A stretch of 64,000 nucleotides of DNA from Muraenolepis orangiensis. Taxonomy: Eukaryota > Chordata > Actinopteri > Gadiformes > Muraenolepididae. The notes under the pieces were generated by a model that was not told the DNA's origin, searched no databases, and saw only the letters and a program-made list of their open reading frames with translations. The translations under genes and the position numbers were made by a program. Where the stretch lies: the NCBI GenBank assembly GCA_027704905.1, contig CM051004.1, positions 14,174,436 to 14,238,435 of the forward strand. The letters run 5' to 3'. Below, piece by piece: positions 9,772 through 23,636 of the stretch (the stretch's first letter is position 1; each line of letters starts with the position of its first letter).

Positions 9772-12158
9772 TTTGAGTCCTAGCTTAGTATCTTGAGTCC
9801 TAGTGTAGTATCTTGAGTCCTAGTGTAGTATCCTGAGTCCTAGTATAGTATCTTGAGTCCTAGTGTTGTATCTTAAGTCCTAGTGTACTATATTAAGTCC
9901 TAGTGTACTATATTAATTCCTAGTGTAGTATATTCAGTCCTAGTATAGTATCTTGAGTCCTAGTGTAGTAGTCCTAGTGTAGTATCCTGAGTCCTAGGGT
10001 AGTATCTTGATCCTAGTGTAGTATCTTGAGTCATAGTGTAGTATCTTGAGTCCTAGTGAAGTATCTTAAGTCCTAGGGTAGTATCTTGAGTCCTGGTATA
10101 GTATCTTGAGTCCTAGTATAGTGTCTTGAGTCCTAGTGTAGTATTTTGAGTCCGAGTATAGTGTCTTGAGTCCTAGTGAAGTATCTTGAGTCCTAGTGAA
10201 GTATCTTGAGTCCTAGTGAAGTATATTGAGTCCTGCTATAGTATCTTGAGTCCTATTGTAGTAGTCCTAGTATAGTATCTTGAGTCCTAGTGTAGTAGTC
10301 CTAGTATAGTATCTTGAGTCCTAGTGTAGTATCTAGAGCCCTGGTATAGTATCCTGAGTCCTAGTGAAGTATCTTCAGTCCTAGTGAAGTATATTGAGTC
10401 CTAGTGTAGTTTCTTGAGTCCTAGTGTAGTATCTTCAGTCCTAGTGTAGTATCTTCAGTCCTAGTGTAGTATCCTGAGTCCTAGGGTAGTATCTTGATCT
10501 AGTATCTTGATCTAGTGTAGTATCTTGAGTCCTAGTGAAGTATCTTAAGTCCTAGGATAGTATCTTGAGTCCTGGTATAGTATCTTGAGTCCTAGTATAG
10601 TGTCTTGAGTCCTAGTGTAGTATTTTGAGTCCGAGTATAGTGTCTTGAGTCCTAGTGAAGTATCTTGAGTCCTAGTGAAGTATCTTGAGTCCTAGTGAAG
10701 TATATTGAGTCCTGCTATAGTATCTTGAGTCCTATTGTAGTAGTCCTAGTATAGTATCTTGAGTCCTAGTGTAGTAGTCCTAGTATAGTATCTTGAGTCC
10801 TAGTGTAGTATCTAGAGCCCTGGTATAGTATCCTGAGTCCTAGTGAAGTATCTTCAGTCCTAGTGAAGTATATTGAGTCCTAGTGTAGTTTCTTGAGTCC
10901 TAGTGTAGTATCTTCAGTCCTAGTGTAGTATCTTCAGTCCTAGTGAAGTATCTTGAGTCCTAGTGTAGTATCTTGAGTCCTAGTGAAGTAGCTTGAGTCC
11001 TAGTGAAGTATCTTCAGTCCTAGTGTAGTATCTTGAGTCCTAGTGAAGTAGCTTGAGTCCTAGTGAAGTATCTTCAGTCCTAGTGTAGTATCTTGAGTCC
11101 TAGTGTAGTATCTAGAGCCCTGGTATAGTATATTGAGTCCTAGTGAAGTAGCTTGAGTCCTAGTGAAGTATCTTCAGTCCTAGTGTAGTATCTTGAGTCC
11201 TAGTGTAGTATCTAGAGCCCTGGTATAGTATATTGAGTCCTAGTGAAGTGTCTTGAGTCCTAGTATAGTGTCTTGATTCCAAATTAAGTATCTTGAGTCC
11301 TAGTGTAGTATCTAGATTCCTAGTGAAGTATCTTGAGTCCTAGTGTAGTATCTTGAGTCCTAGTGTAGTATCTTGAGTCCTAGTGTAGTAGCTTGAGTCC
11401 TAGTGAAGTATCTTCAGTCCTAGTGTAGTATCTTGAGTCCTAGTGAAGTAGCTTGAGTCCTAGTGAAGTATCTTCAGTCCTAGTGTAGTATCTTGAGTCC
11501 TAGTGTAGTATCTAGAGCCCTGGTATAGTATATTGAGTCCTAGTGAAGTAGCTTGAGTCCTAGTGAAGTATCTTCAGTCCTAGTGTAGTATCTTGAGTCC
11601 TAGTGTAGTATCTAGAGCCCTGGTATAGTATATTGAGTCCTAGTGAAGTGTCTTGAGTCCTAGTATAGTGTCTTGATTCCTAATGAAGTATCTTGAGTCC
11701 TAGTGAAGTATCTTGAGTCCTAGTGTAGTATCTTGAGTCCTAGTGTAGTATCTTGATTCCTAGTGAAGTATCTTGAGTCCTAGTGAAGTATCTTGAGTCC
11801 TAGTGAAGTATCTTGAGTCCTAGTGTAGTATCTTGAGTCCTAGTGTAGTATCTTGAGTCCTAGTGTAGTATATTCAGTCCCAGTGTAGTATCTAGAGCCC
11901 TGGTATAGTATATTGAGTCCTAGTGTAGTATCTTAAGTCCTAGTGTAGTATCTTGAGTCCTAGTGTAGTATCTTCAGTCCCAGTGTAGTATCTAGAGCCC
12001 TGGTATAGTATATTGAGTCCTAGTGTAGTACTGAGTCCTAGTGTAGTATCTTGAGTCCTAGTGTAGTATCTTCAGTCCCAGTGTAGTATCTAGAGCCCTG
12101 GTATAGTATATTGAGTCCTAGTGTAGTATCTTGAGTCCTAGTGAAGTATCTTTAGTCC
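9772..12158 (+). repeat. 20-bp minisatellite TCTTGAGTCCTAGTGTAGTA, 2.4 kb
   Basis: About 119 units fill most of jak1 intron 7. Variants (GAAGTA, TATAGTG, TCTAGAGCCCTGG) occur in recurring order. A block of about 480 bp starting near 10030 is repeated near 10510 with a constant 479-bp offset, so larger segments have duplicated. Further 3' a block of about 120 bp containing TCTAGAGCCCTGGTATAG recurs several times. The array stops 51 bp before pseudokinase exon 8. Confidence 0.95.
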
Positions 12159-12209
12159 GGGCCCGGCTGTGGTATCTGACCCGGTGTGTGTGCTACCCTC
12201 CTGGGGCAG

Positions 12210-12368
12210 GAGGAGCATATGGGCCGGGGCACGAGGACCAACATCTTTCAGGGCACGCTGCGGGTCCGGGTCCGGGCCGAGGAGGACGAGGTCACAGGCT
12301 ACCCCTCCTTCCAGGAGATCAAAGTGGTCCTCAAGGTGCTGGGCTCCATCCACAGAGACATCTCCATG
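12210..12368 (+). CDS. jak1: jak1 window exon 8 (pseudokinase N-lobe)
   Basis: Fifty-three codons in phase 0 after CTGGGGCAG. EEHMGRGTRTNIFQGTL is the degenerate glycine loop, and EIKVVLKVLGS carries the beta3 Lys of the JH2 domain. JH2 restrains the kinase domain and is the main site of activating mutations in JAKs. The donor GTGAGACACGC leads straight into an (AC)n run. Confidence 0.95.
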
Positions 12369-12373
12369 GTGAG

Positions 12374-12376
<3 letters not shown>

Positions 12377-12435
<59 letters not shown>

Positions 12436-12508
12436 TATGTTAACCTTTCCTTTTTAATTTTTTTTATATATAAAATGTACTGTTTTCATACTAGAAACAA
12501 AATATTCT

Positions 12509-12556
<48 letters not shown>

Positions 12557-12613
12557 TCACTCTCTCTCACTCTCTCACTCTCTCACTCTCTCACTCTCTA
12601 CTCTCTCTCTCCA
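12377..12613 (+). repeat. (AC)n at the donor and (CT)n at the acceptor of jak1 intron 8
   Basis: (AC)n occupies 12377-12431. A (TC)n tract with CACTCT interruptions occupies 12515-12611 and serves as the polypyrimidine tract of exon 9. The whole intron is only 246 bp. Confidence 0.9.
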
Positions 12614-12614
12614 G

Positions 12615-12702
12615 GCGTTCTTTGAGACGGCCAGTAAGATGCGACAGGTATCCCATAAACACATAGTTCTGCTGCATGGAGTGTGTGGCCGCAACCTGGA
12701 GA
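12615..12702 (+). CDS. jak1: jak1 window exon 9 (pseudokinase N-lobe, alphaC)
   Basis: Acceptor CTCTCCAG. Reads AFFETASKMRQVSHKHIVLLHGVCGRNLE plus one base. GVC contains the Val equivalent to the JAK2 V617 hot spot, here unchanged. The following intron is 83 bp (12703-12785), with a minimal TG-rich interior. Confidence 0.93.
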
Positions 12703-12785
12703 GTAAGTACACCTGTGCACCTGCCTGCGGTATTTCTGTGTGTGTGTGTGTGCGGGTGTTTAAATCCTTCTGTGTCTGTCTCTAG

Positions 12786-12913
12786 ATATAATGGTGGAGG
12801 AGTTTGTCCAGCTGGGACCTCTGGATCAGTTCATGATGAGGCAGCAGGTCCCTCTCAGCACACCCTGGAAGTTCCAGGTGGCCAAGCAGCTGGCCTCGGC
12901 CCTCAGCTACCTG
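12786..12913 (+). CDS. jak1: jak1 window exon 10 (pseudokinase hinge)
   Basis: CTCTAG acceptor. The split Asn codon is followed by IMVEEFVQLGPLDQFM, the JH2 hinge, and FQVAKQLASALSYL. Ends in phase 0 at GTGAGAG, which leads into an AC-rich stretch. Confidence 0.95.
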
Positions 12914-13352
12914 GTGAGAGAACACACACACACGCACGCACACACACGGCTTGGAGTGTATGAAAACAACCAATCGTATCATTATTACTATGTAATACTA
13001 TTTCATTAGTATTATAATAATAATAATAATATTTTTTTATTATTATATTCCTTTTTTTCTTCCCTGTTATTTCAAATGCATCATCAAAAATATAATAACA
13101 TTAGAAAAAAAGGCATAATCTTACTCACACTTTCCAGTGACTGACCAGAGTAGATCCTGAAACTAGCACCCCTATGTACCGAATCCAGAGTCCATTTTGA
13201 ATCGGGAATCATTTTGAATCCATCCACCATCAGGCAACCACCCTAACATAGCCTAAACAGGCTTTTTGATTAAACTGTGTGTTTTAAGTGCCTTGAGTAT
13301 TCAGAAAAGCTATATAAACATAATGTATTATCATAATAATAATAATAATGAA

Positions 13353-13386
<34 letters not shown>

Positions 13387-13985
13387 CGAGAATTTATTTT
13401 GAATGGAATTGTGACCCCCAACAATCTGAATGGAATGGTGAAGACCAGTGGAGGAAAGTGACTTGTTTTAACGAGGGCTTTTGGGGCACATTTTGAATGA
13501 TTTCCAGGACAATTTATCAAATGTATCAACCTTATTTTCTGTGTTCAAATACTGCAATAAAGAAATTCATCTGGGGGCATGGGGCTATTTAAATGCCCCT
13601 GTCATCCCAATTTCGAGGGCAATTCTACATTTTTTTGGGGGACAAAATTCATTATTCTGTCCTTTTTCTTTTTTTTAATCTTTCTTTGCATTTTTTCTTT
13701 TCTTTCTGACATTTTTAATCGTTCCTGTCTTTGTTTCCTTTCTTTCTTTCTTTCTTTTTCTTGCACTCTTTTTTTTGCCTCCCTCTAACTGTGTGTGTGT
13801 GTGTGTGTGCGTGTACATGGGCGTGGTGTGCGTGTGGCTGTGTGTGTGTGTGTGTGTGCGTGTACATGGGCGTGTGTGTGTGTGTGTGTGTGTGTGCGTG
13901 TGTACATGGGCGTGTGTGTGGTGTCTGTGTGTGTGCGTGTGTTGGCTGTGTGTGTGCGTGTGTACATGGGCGTGTGTGTGTGCAG
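12914..13985 (+). other. jak1 intron 10: AC at 5' end, TG at 3' end, retroposon tail inside
   Basis: A short AC/GCAC run begins 9 bp after the donor (12922-12949). About 195 bp of TG/GTGC repeat (13787-13983) run right up to the CAG acceptor. Between them are AT-rich DNA, a retroposon tail (13260-13384) and T-rich low-complexity DNA (13640-13775). Confidence 0.8.
13260..13384 (+). mobile_element. Teleost retroposon 3' tail with (ATT)n
   Basis: TTTTAAGTGCCTTGAGTATT, then AGAAAAGCTATATAAA and a TTA/ATT run. This is the common teleost tail pattern ('AAGCGCTATATAAAT..ATTATTATT'). The family cannot be named with certainty and the 5' extent is unknown. Confidence 0.5.
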
Positions 13986-14124
13986 GAGGACAAGAAGCTG
14001 GTCCACGGCTTCGTCTGCACCAAGAACATTCTGCTGGCCAGAGACGGCCTGGACACCAGCGAGGGAGGACCCTTCATCAAGCTCAGTGACCCCGGGATAC
14101 CCATCACTGTGCTCACCCGAGAGG
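13986..14124 (+). CDS. jak1: jak1 window exon 11 (pseudokinase catalytic-loop equivalent)
   Basis: Reads EDKKLVHGFVCTKNILLARDG, where HGFVCTKN replaces the HRDLAARN of active kinases, and then IKLSDPGIPITVL, where DPG replaces DFG. Both are standard pseudokinase substitutions. Ends with one base before GTGAGAC, followed by (AC)n at 14131-14153. Confidence 0.95.
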
Positions 14125-16879
<2,755 letters not shown>

Positions 16880-17031
16880 AGTGTGTGGGCCGCATCCCGT
16901 GGATCTCGCCCGAGTGCATCAAGTCGGTGAACAACCTGAGCGTGGCGGCCGACAAGTGGGGCTTCGGGACCACGCTGTGGGCCATCTGCTACAACGGAGA
17001 GGTTCCCCTCAAGGACAAGATGCTCACAGAG
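16880..17031 (+). CDS. jak1: jak1 window exon 12 (pseudokinase C-lobe)
   Basis: After CCCCACAG, the split Glu is followed by CVGRIPWISPECI (APE-like segment) and NLSVAADKWGFGTTLWAICYNGEVPL, the JH2 C-lobe. Ends in phase 0 at GTAAGG. Confidence 0.95.
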
Positions 17032-18044
17032 GTAAGGGAGGGCGCACACACGCACGCACGCACACACACGCACACGCACACACGTGCGCACACACACGCA
17101 CACACGCTCACTGCAACTCACTCACACTTAAACTCACTCACAGTCAAACTCACTCACTCACTCACTCACACTTAAACTCACTCACACTCAAACTCACTCA
17201 CTCACTCACACTTAAACTCACTCACACTCAAACTCACTCACTCACTCACACTTAAACTCACTCACACTCAAACTCACTCACTCACTCACACTCAACTCAC
17301 TCACTCACTCACACTTAAACTCACTCACACTCAAACTCACTTACACCCCAACTCACTCACTCACTCACTCACACTCCAAGTCCACTCACGCTCCAACTCG
17401 CTCACACCCCAACTCACTTATTCACTCACTCACACTCCATCTCATTCACACTCCAACTCACTCATTCACATTCACTCACTCACATACACGTTGATCAATA
17501 CAGTTATGGTGTGGTTGTCAAGTCAAAGTGTTTAGGTACTTGATATCAAGTCCCAAGTTGTCCTTGCTGTCGACATGCCTTGATGTGAAGGCGCATTCCA
17601 TCCTTCACCACACAAGCCTGTTGGCTTAGCCAAGTTGATCCGGTTTCACACTTAGCCTCATTGGGTTACATCAAACATACATAAAAACAACCTATGAAAA
17701 CCAAGTGTTAACCGCCTGTTTACATGGGCAAAAGAAAACGGTAGCCTTGTAAAAGGGTATTGTAATGGTGAGGTATTGGTGTGATTATATTATTGTTGTA
17801 ATTCTAATTCTTAATAGTGGTATCAATGGTGTGATTATAAATGATTATACCAATAATTGCCAATTATTTCTAATAATTATAAATCCAAGTAAGTCCAGTA
17901 AAATAGGTTGAATTGTACTGGAGTAAAAAAACAACTTCTAACCGTGTGTGTGGGTGTGGTGCTGTGTGGTGTGTGTGTGTGTGTGTGTGTGTGCGTGCGT
18001 GCGTGCATGCGTTTGTGTGTGTGTGTGTGTGTATGCGTGAGCAG
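17032..18044 (+). other. jak1 intron 12: AC/CACTCA repeats at 5' end, TG at 3' end
   Basis: CACA/GCAC repeats start 12 bp after the donor (17043-17106). A CTCACTCACACTCAAACTCA minisatellite follows (17107-17490), then unique AT-rich sequence. TG/GTGC repeats (17944-18036) end a few bases before the GAGCAG acceptor. Confidence 0.85.
17107..17490 (+). repeat. Minisatellite CTCACTCACACTCAAACTCA
   Basis: Imperfect units of about 18-32 bp built from CTCA, CACT and AAACTCA. Confidence 0.85.
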
Positions 18045-18195
18045 AAGGAGCGATTCTACAGTGCTGAGTGCCAGCTGGCCACCCCAGACTGCAAGGAGCT
18101 GGCTCAACTGATGACCGGCTGCATGGACTATGACCCCAAGAGGAGGCCCTGCTTCAGAGCCATCATCCGGGACATAAACATGCTGGAGGAGCAGA
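18045..18195 (+). CDS. jak1: jak1 window exon 13 (end of pseudokinase)
   Basis: Reads KERFYSAECQLATPDCKELAQLM, then CMDYDPKRRPCFRAIIRDINMLEEQ, the conserved C-terminal helices of JH2, ending with one base. The donor GTACGTGTACGTG runs directly into a (TG)n tract of about 140 bp. Confidence 0.95.
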
Positions 18196-18203
18196 GTACG
18201 TGT

Positions 18204-18348
<145 letters not shown>

Positions 18349-18534
18349 TTGTGTGTTTTAAGTGTCAAGAGAAGCAGTCCGGTATTGGCATAGGTCATTG
18401 AACTTTCATAACGTCATCGTTATGAATCAAACATTGAACTAAACAAAACATCACAACGTCAAGTCTGTTATGCATGCCTTTTAGCCATTGGTAAAGGAGA
18501 TGGGGAAGGAAATATTTATAGGACTCAAGGATCA

Positions 18535-18621
18535 ATATAATTATGTGAAGTCACCATCACTGTGGGTCGAACACTGCCACAGTGTTCGACCCACAGTGAT
18601 GGTGACTTCACATAATTATAT
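18535..18621. repeat. Perfect 42-bp palindrome with 3-nt loop
   Basis: Arms 18535-18576 and 18580-18621 are exact reverse complements, separated by CCA. The RNA would form an 87-nt hairpin without a single mismatch. It lies in jak1 intron 13. Nothing nearby suggests a coding role. It could be a tiny foldback element, a snapback duplication or an assembly artefact. Confidence 0.9.
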
Positions 18622-19744
18622 ATCATACATCCCTCGGCTGTCTGGTAGGGCAAACAGTGTGGTGGCACCTATTGCAAAACTCCAAAACAGTGGTTTCACA
18701 AACGCACGTTTCCGTCAACGCACAAACGCACTCGTGGGCGGAAGCGCCATCTAAAAACAGATGACGGCGAAGAAGCGTGTTTACCACAACACTTCTCCTA
18801 CTACAAAGTTGAGAAATACATCGCAAAAGTAGAGCTCGTAAGATAGAGATCATATATAGAACCAAAAAAATGGATTTGGTTCTTCTGTAATTTTGTGTTT
18901 TAACCACTGCTGGATTGACATGGTGGTAATGAAGAAGGAAACAAAAAAAGGTCTTGAAAAACGTATTTAAGAATTAAAATTCACATTATCAACACTTCTG
19001 TGAAACATATTTGCTGTGAATTCAATCACACCAAGACTCGACTGGCGTTTTAAAGACCAGCTTACTCAAAAAAACCAAAGAGGCCGTTTCTCTTCACATT
19101 GTCGGGGGGGGCGGGGGGGAACTGACCCAAAGTAGTCGCAGCATTGCACGTCAACAAACCAAAAAAACAAACCAAAAAGGCCTTTCACTAGTAGCTGTGA
19201 TCTGTGTTCCAATGGAGAGGCGTATCGCAAGCTGCACTCTTGTGGTGTATAAGGCGACAGGAAAGTGAAACCAATAAAAGCTGGCAAGAGGTTGAATAGG
19301 GCTTGGCATGTATGCCAAGGGGTTCACTCCAGGTCATGTGTTTTGAAAATACCACCCCTTATGCTGGGCCCCTGTGTGTCATAATAGTCTCCACTTTGCC
19401 ATCTGCTGGACAGAAACGGTCATTGCACGGATAGTTCTGAATCCGTTGTATGTACATTGTGATATTGATATAGTGTTTTTTGGACTGTGCAGATTTTCTT
19501 GCTCACGTGTTAAGATGAGAGAAGATCGTACTTTATTAATCCCAGCCGTGGCATTGTGGATTGATTGGTTTTATTCTTATTTATTAGCTTTACCACGGTA
19601 ATAATGACATATGAAGTGTGACCAAGCTGAGGGGGCTGTCATGTGATAAGTTGTTTACCTCAGAACTTGGGTTTGGGGGAAATTTATGCAACGATGAGTC
19701 ATCAAGTGAGTTGTTCTGTTCTGTTTTTTTTTTGTTCTGTCCAG
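18622..19744 (+). other. Rest of jak1 intron 13
   Basis: Unique-looking sequence. A short ACTTTATTAATCCC stretch (19528-19542) resembles the end of common fish dispersed repeats. No gene, RNA or full mobile element was recognised. Confidence 0.5.
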
Positions 19745-19833
19745 ACCCGCCCTTCAAGCCCGTGCCCACGCAGGAGGTGGACCCCACACGCTTTGAGAAG
19801 AGGTTCCTCAGAAATATGAGAGAACTGGGAGTG
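19745..19833 (+). CDS. jak1: jak1 window exon 14 (start of kinase domain)
   Basis: After TCTGTCCAG, the split Asn leads to PPFKPVPTQEVDPTRFEKRFLRNMRELGV in phase 0. The DPT.FEKRFL stretch opens JAK1 JH1. The last codon is GTG (Val), which with exon 15 makes the glycine loop G-V-G-H-F-G. Other JAKs have Glu at that position. The donor GTGAGT is consensus, and moving it back one codon would lose a residue of the loop. Confidence 0.88.
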
Positions 19834-19878
19834 GTGAGTGGCAGCCGTCACCGCCTGTTTGTGAAGCCCTGGCAGAAA

Positions 19879-20032
19879 CGACTAACCTGTAGTTCCACTA
19901 ATGGCCTATAGTTGGCTCTCGGTTGAGACTAACCTGTAGTTTTTCTAATGGCCTATAGGTGGCTCACGGTAGAGACTAACATGTAGTTCCACTAACGGCC
20001 TATAGGTGGCTCACGGTAGAGACTAAGAGACT
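19879..20032 (+). repeat. 47-bp minisatellite, about 3 copies
   Basis: Units contain ACTAACGGCCTATAGGTGGC and CTCACGGTAGAGAC. The same unit occurs about 17 times in reverse orientation at 40097-40895, inside raver2. Confidence 0.9.
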
Positions 20033-20457
20033 GTTTTTAAAAAAGTACTTAATATATATAAAAATTATAAATTAATCAAAGTAACAATTTTTTCTAAAAA
20101 TAACAAATGTTCAGCAAACACCACCCAAACGCAACCATTTTCCACTGAAAAAAGTCATTTGGGGGTTTACTTAACCTTTCAAAGTAATTAGTATTGCAGG
20201 AAATGTATTGGTGCATTTTATAACTCGTTTTTCAACGGAGGTGGTGCTATAGATTTCGATTATACGATTGTTATTACTTTATTTAAGGACAAGTTACTTT
20301 TCATTTCAATCTTGTTTAGGGTGTGTTATGACCAAAACATGGTTACCTGACAAATGGCTAAAACAGCGAGTAGACGATCGGTGATGTCGAATGGACTCCT
20401 CCTCCCCTGTGTCTACTGTAAGCGTGTGTGTGTGTGTGGTGATGGGCGGGACCCTAG

Positions 20458-20650
20458 GGTCACTTCGGCAGAGTGGAGCTGTGTCGCTATGACCCCCACG
20501 GGGACTGGACCGGGGAGTTGGTGGCCGTCAAGTCACTGAAGCCGGAGAACCGTGAGGAGCAGAACAACAACCTGTGGAAGGAGATCGGCATCCTCAAGGA
20601 GCTCTACCACGAGAACATCGTCAAGTACAAGGGCATCTGCCAGGAGGAGG
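20458..20650 (+). CDS. jak1: jak1 window exon 15 (kinase N-lobe)
   Basis: Acceptor ACCCTAG. Reads GHFGRVELCRYDP, LVAVKSLKPE (ATP-binding Lys), KEIGILKELYHENIVKYKGIC (alphaC Glu in KEIG), ending with one base before GTGAGT. This is the JAK1 JH1 N-lobe. A weak, purine-rich acceptor (GGGCGGGACCCTAG) is unusual for this gene. Confidence 0.95.
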
Positions 20651-21151
<501 letters not shown>

Positions 21152-21273
21152 GGAGCACGGCCATCAAGCTGATCATGGAGTATCTTCCTGAAGGCAGTCT
21201 GAAGGACTACCTGCCCCGGCACCGCAACAAGAACATCCAGACCCTGCTCAGCTACGCCCTGCAGATCTGCAAG
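21152..21273 (+). CDS. jak1: jak1 window exon 16 (kinase hinge)
   Basis: The split Gly is followed by STAIKLIMEYLPEGSLKDYLP (hinge MEYLP) and LLSYALQICK, phase 0 at the end. The donor GTACCCCCC leads into (AC)n at 21292-21354. Confidence 0.95.
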
Positions 21274-21287
21274 GTACCCCCCCCCCC

Positions 21288-21291
<4 letters not shown>

Positions 21292-21354
<63 letters not shown>
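21292..21354 (+). repeat. (AC)n at the 5' end of jak1 intron 16
   Basis: A pure AC run begins about 17 bp after the donor. A (TG)n-rich tract of about 210 bp at 22264-22475 closes the same intron, so the two ends are complementary in the pre-mRNA. Confidence 0.95.
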
Positions 21355-21356
<2 letters not shown>

Positions 21357-21543
21357 CGTTTGTACAGGACTTGTGTTGTTCACTTGCTCCTTTGTTGAGC
21401 GTATAGCCTGGTAGTGAAAGGGATGACGTCTAAGAAATCTAGAGCAGATGGGTTGGTTCAATTTGGTTAAAGGGTCAGTAAAACCCAGCCAATAGAAAAC
21501 CACCACTCTGGAAAAGCCCGAAGTTGATATATATATATATCTA

Positions 21544-21586
<43 letters not shown>

Positions 21587-21644
21587 AGTATGCCACCCTC
21601 ACCTATTGGTAATGACTAAAAGGACGAGATCGTGAATCCAAACT

Positions 21645-22034
21645 GAAATGAGTTTCCTCAGGAGGGTGGCTGGTATCTCCCTGAGGGATAGGGTGAGAAG
21701 CTCAGTCACTCGTGAGAGACTCGGAGTAGAGCCGCTGCTCCTTTGCGTAGAAAGGAGCCAGTTGAGGTGGTTCGGGCATCTAGTAAGGATGCTTCCTGGT
21801 CGCCTCCTGAAGGGAGGTTTTCCAGGCACATCCAGCTAGGAAGCGACCACAGGGAAGACCGAGGTACAGGTGGGGTGAATACATCTCCACACTGGCCTGG
21901 GAACTCCTTGGGATCCCCCAGTCAGAGCTGGTCCATGTTGCCAGGGAGAGGGAAGTTTGGAGTCCCCTGCTGAAGCTGCTACCTCCTTCTATTATAATCC
22001 AGATTAGCGGTAGACAATGGATGGATGGATGGAT
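21645..22034 (+). mobile_element. Rex3/RTE-like LINE, 5'-truncated 3' end
   Basis: The sequence encodes a decayed RT C-terminal end. A frame near 21648 reads RRVAGISLRDRVRS, ERLGVEPLLL, SQLRWFGHLVRM and PGRLLKGGFPG, matching the SQLRWFGH..RM..GR ending typical of teleost RTE/Rex3 elements. It ends in TTAGCGGTAGACAATGGATGG plus GGAT units. Frameshifts split the frame. Inserted in jak1 intron 16, preceded by a (TA)n tract (21528-21584). Confidence 0.75.
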
Positions 22035-22263
22035 ATATATTTTAGTAAAAAATAAGAAAGGTTCATCAAATGCCATCCAAATGGGAACAATTTATGATCC
22101 ACAGTTTTTTGTCCTTGTTAAGAACCAATGCCATAACTGTTAAAGCCTTTTGAAAAAAAAAACATAAACATACCGTTAAGCACAAACCTACAGGATAGGT
22201 TCAGGACTGCCCCTAAAAACATCAAACACAATAAATAAGTCAAAGAATGTCCCGTCTAAAGAA

Positions 22264-22343
22264 TGGTGTGTGCGTGTGTGTGTGTGTCTATGTGTGTGTG
22301 TGTGTGTGTCTGTGTGTGTGTGTGTGTCTGTGTCTGTGTGAGT

Positions 22344-22375
<32 letters not shown>

Positions 22376-22427
22376 CTGTGTCTGTGAGTGTGAGTGTGTG
22401 TGTGTCTGTGTGTGTGTGTGTGTGTGT

Positions 22428-22459
<32 letters not shown>

Positions 22460-22475
22460 CTGTGTGTGCGTGTGC
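22264..22475 (+). repeat. (TG)n with TCTG/AGTG variants before jak1 exon 17
   Basis: Imperfect TG repeat ends 8 bp before the acceptor GCTCCACCAG. Confidence 0.93.
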
Positions 22476-22483
22476 TCCACCAG

Positions 22484-22656
22484 GGGATGGAGTACCTGGG
22501 CAGCCTAAACTACATCCACCGGGACCTGGCGGCCCGCAACGTGCTGGTGGAGAACGAGTCGACGGTGAAGATCGGAGACTTCGGCCTGACCAAGAGCATC
22601 AAGGAGAACGAGGACTACTACAAGGTCAACGACGACCACGACAGCCCCGTCTTCTG
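22484..22656 (+). CDS. jak1: jak1 window exon 17 (catalytic and activation loops)
   Basis: Reads GMEYLGSLNYIHRDLAARNVLVE (HRD catalytic loop), VKIGDFGLTKSI (DFG), and EDYYKVNDDHDSPVFW with the tandem tyrosines that are phosphorylated on activation (YY, human Y1034/Y1035). Ends with two bases of the Trp codon before GTAAGC. All catalytic residues are intact, so JH1 is predicted active. Confidence 0.97.
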
Positions 22657-22992
22657 GTAAGCGAGGCGGCCCCCGCCCTCCGCCATCGATGCCCTCCACC
22701 CTATATATATTTAGGTAAAGCCAAGAATTGAATCAGAGGTGTCATATGATCAGAACATAAAACACACATAACTGTAAAATAAACCCAACAAAAAGATGAC
22801 ACTTTTGAGATTGAGATATTTTGGCTTAGGGATAATTGCGTTGAGTTGCGTAGGATGTCGTTTCTTCCAAAGCACCGCTGCTTTGAATACACCGTCATCG
22901 GAGGGGGGCACTGTTGATTCCTCTCAGAGGAATATGACATAAAAGTGCTGTTTGTGTCTATTTGTGTGTCTGTGTGCGTGTGCGTGTGTCAG

Positions 22993-23110
22993 GTACGCTC
23001 CAGAGTGCCTGATCAAGCGCAGGTTCTACCTGGCGTCGGACGTGTGGTCCTTCGGCATGACGCTGTTCGAGCTCATTACCTACTGCGACCCAGCCTTCAG
23101 CCCCATGCAG
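22993..23110 (+). CDS. jak1: jak1 window exon 18 (kinase APE and C-lobe)
   Basis: Completes Trp, then YAPECLIKRRFYLASDVWSFG and MTLFELITYCDPAFSPMQ. The acceptor is TGTGCGTGTGTCAG, and the donor is the slightly unusual GTCGGT. Ends in phase 0. Confidence 0.95.
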
Positions 23111-23288
23111 GTCGGTACACACACCCAACACCCCCCCCCCCCCCCCCCCCTCTTGTGTTCACACCAGGTTTTGTCCTTTCAGTCACATTCACAGTCACCC
23201 ATGGTTGCATCTTAGCTTCCTGTGGCACAGAAAGAGCTTGCTGCATTGCAATTAATTTTTACTGCCCATAGACACCTGACCTCTCTCT

Positions 23289-23364
<76 letters not shown>

Positions 23365-23579
23365 CATCAAGCACAATACTTGGTATTGTCCAAAGTGTAC
23401 AGACAGAGCAATTCTTTCCTGATTTGTCGTTTTCTGAGATTACCGGTTTTGTGTTGTCTGTACACTTCCTTTCAACCTTTCCTTTGGGCGGGTTATTATG
23501 GGATGGCTTCTGTGTCTGTTCGCCGTGTCTGTGTCGGTGCCAAGGGTGTGGCTGGGGCTTCAGGGTAGTGTGAGTCACA

Positions 23580-23636
<57 letters not shown>

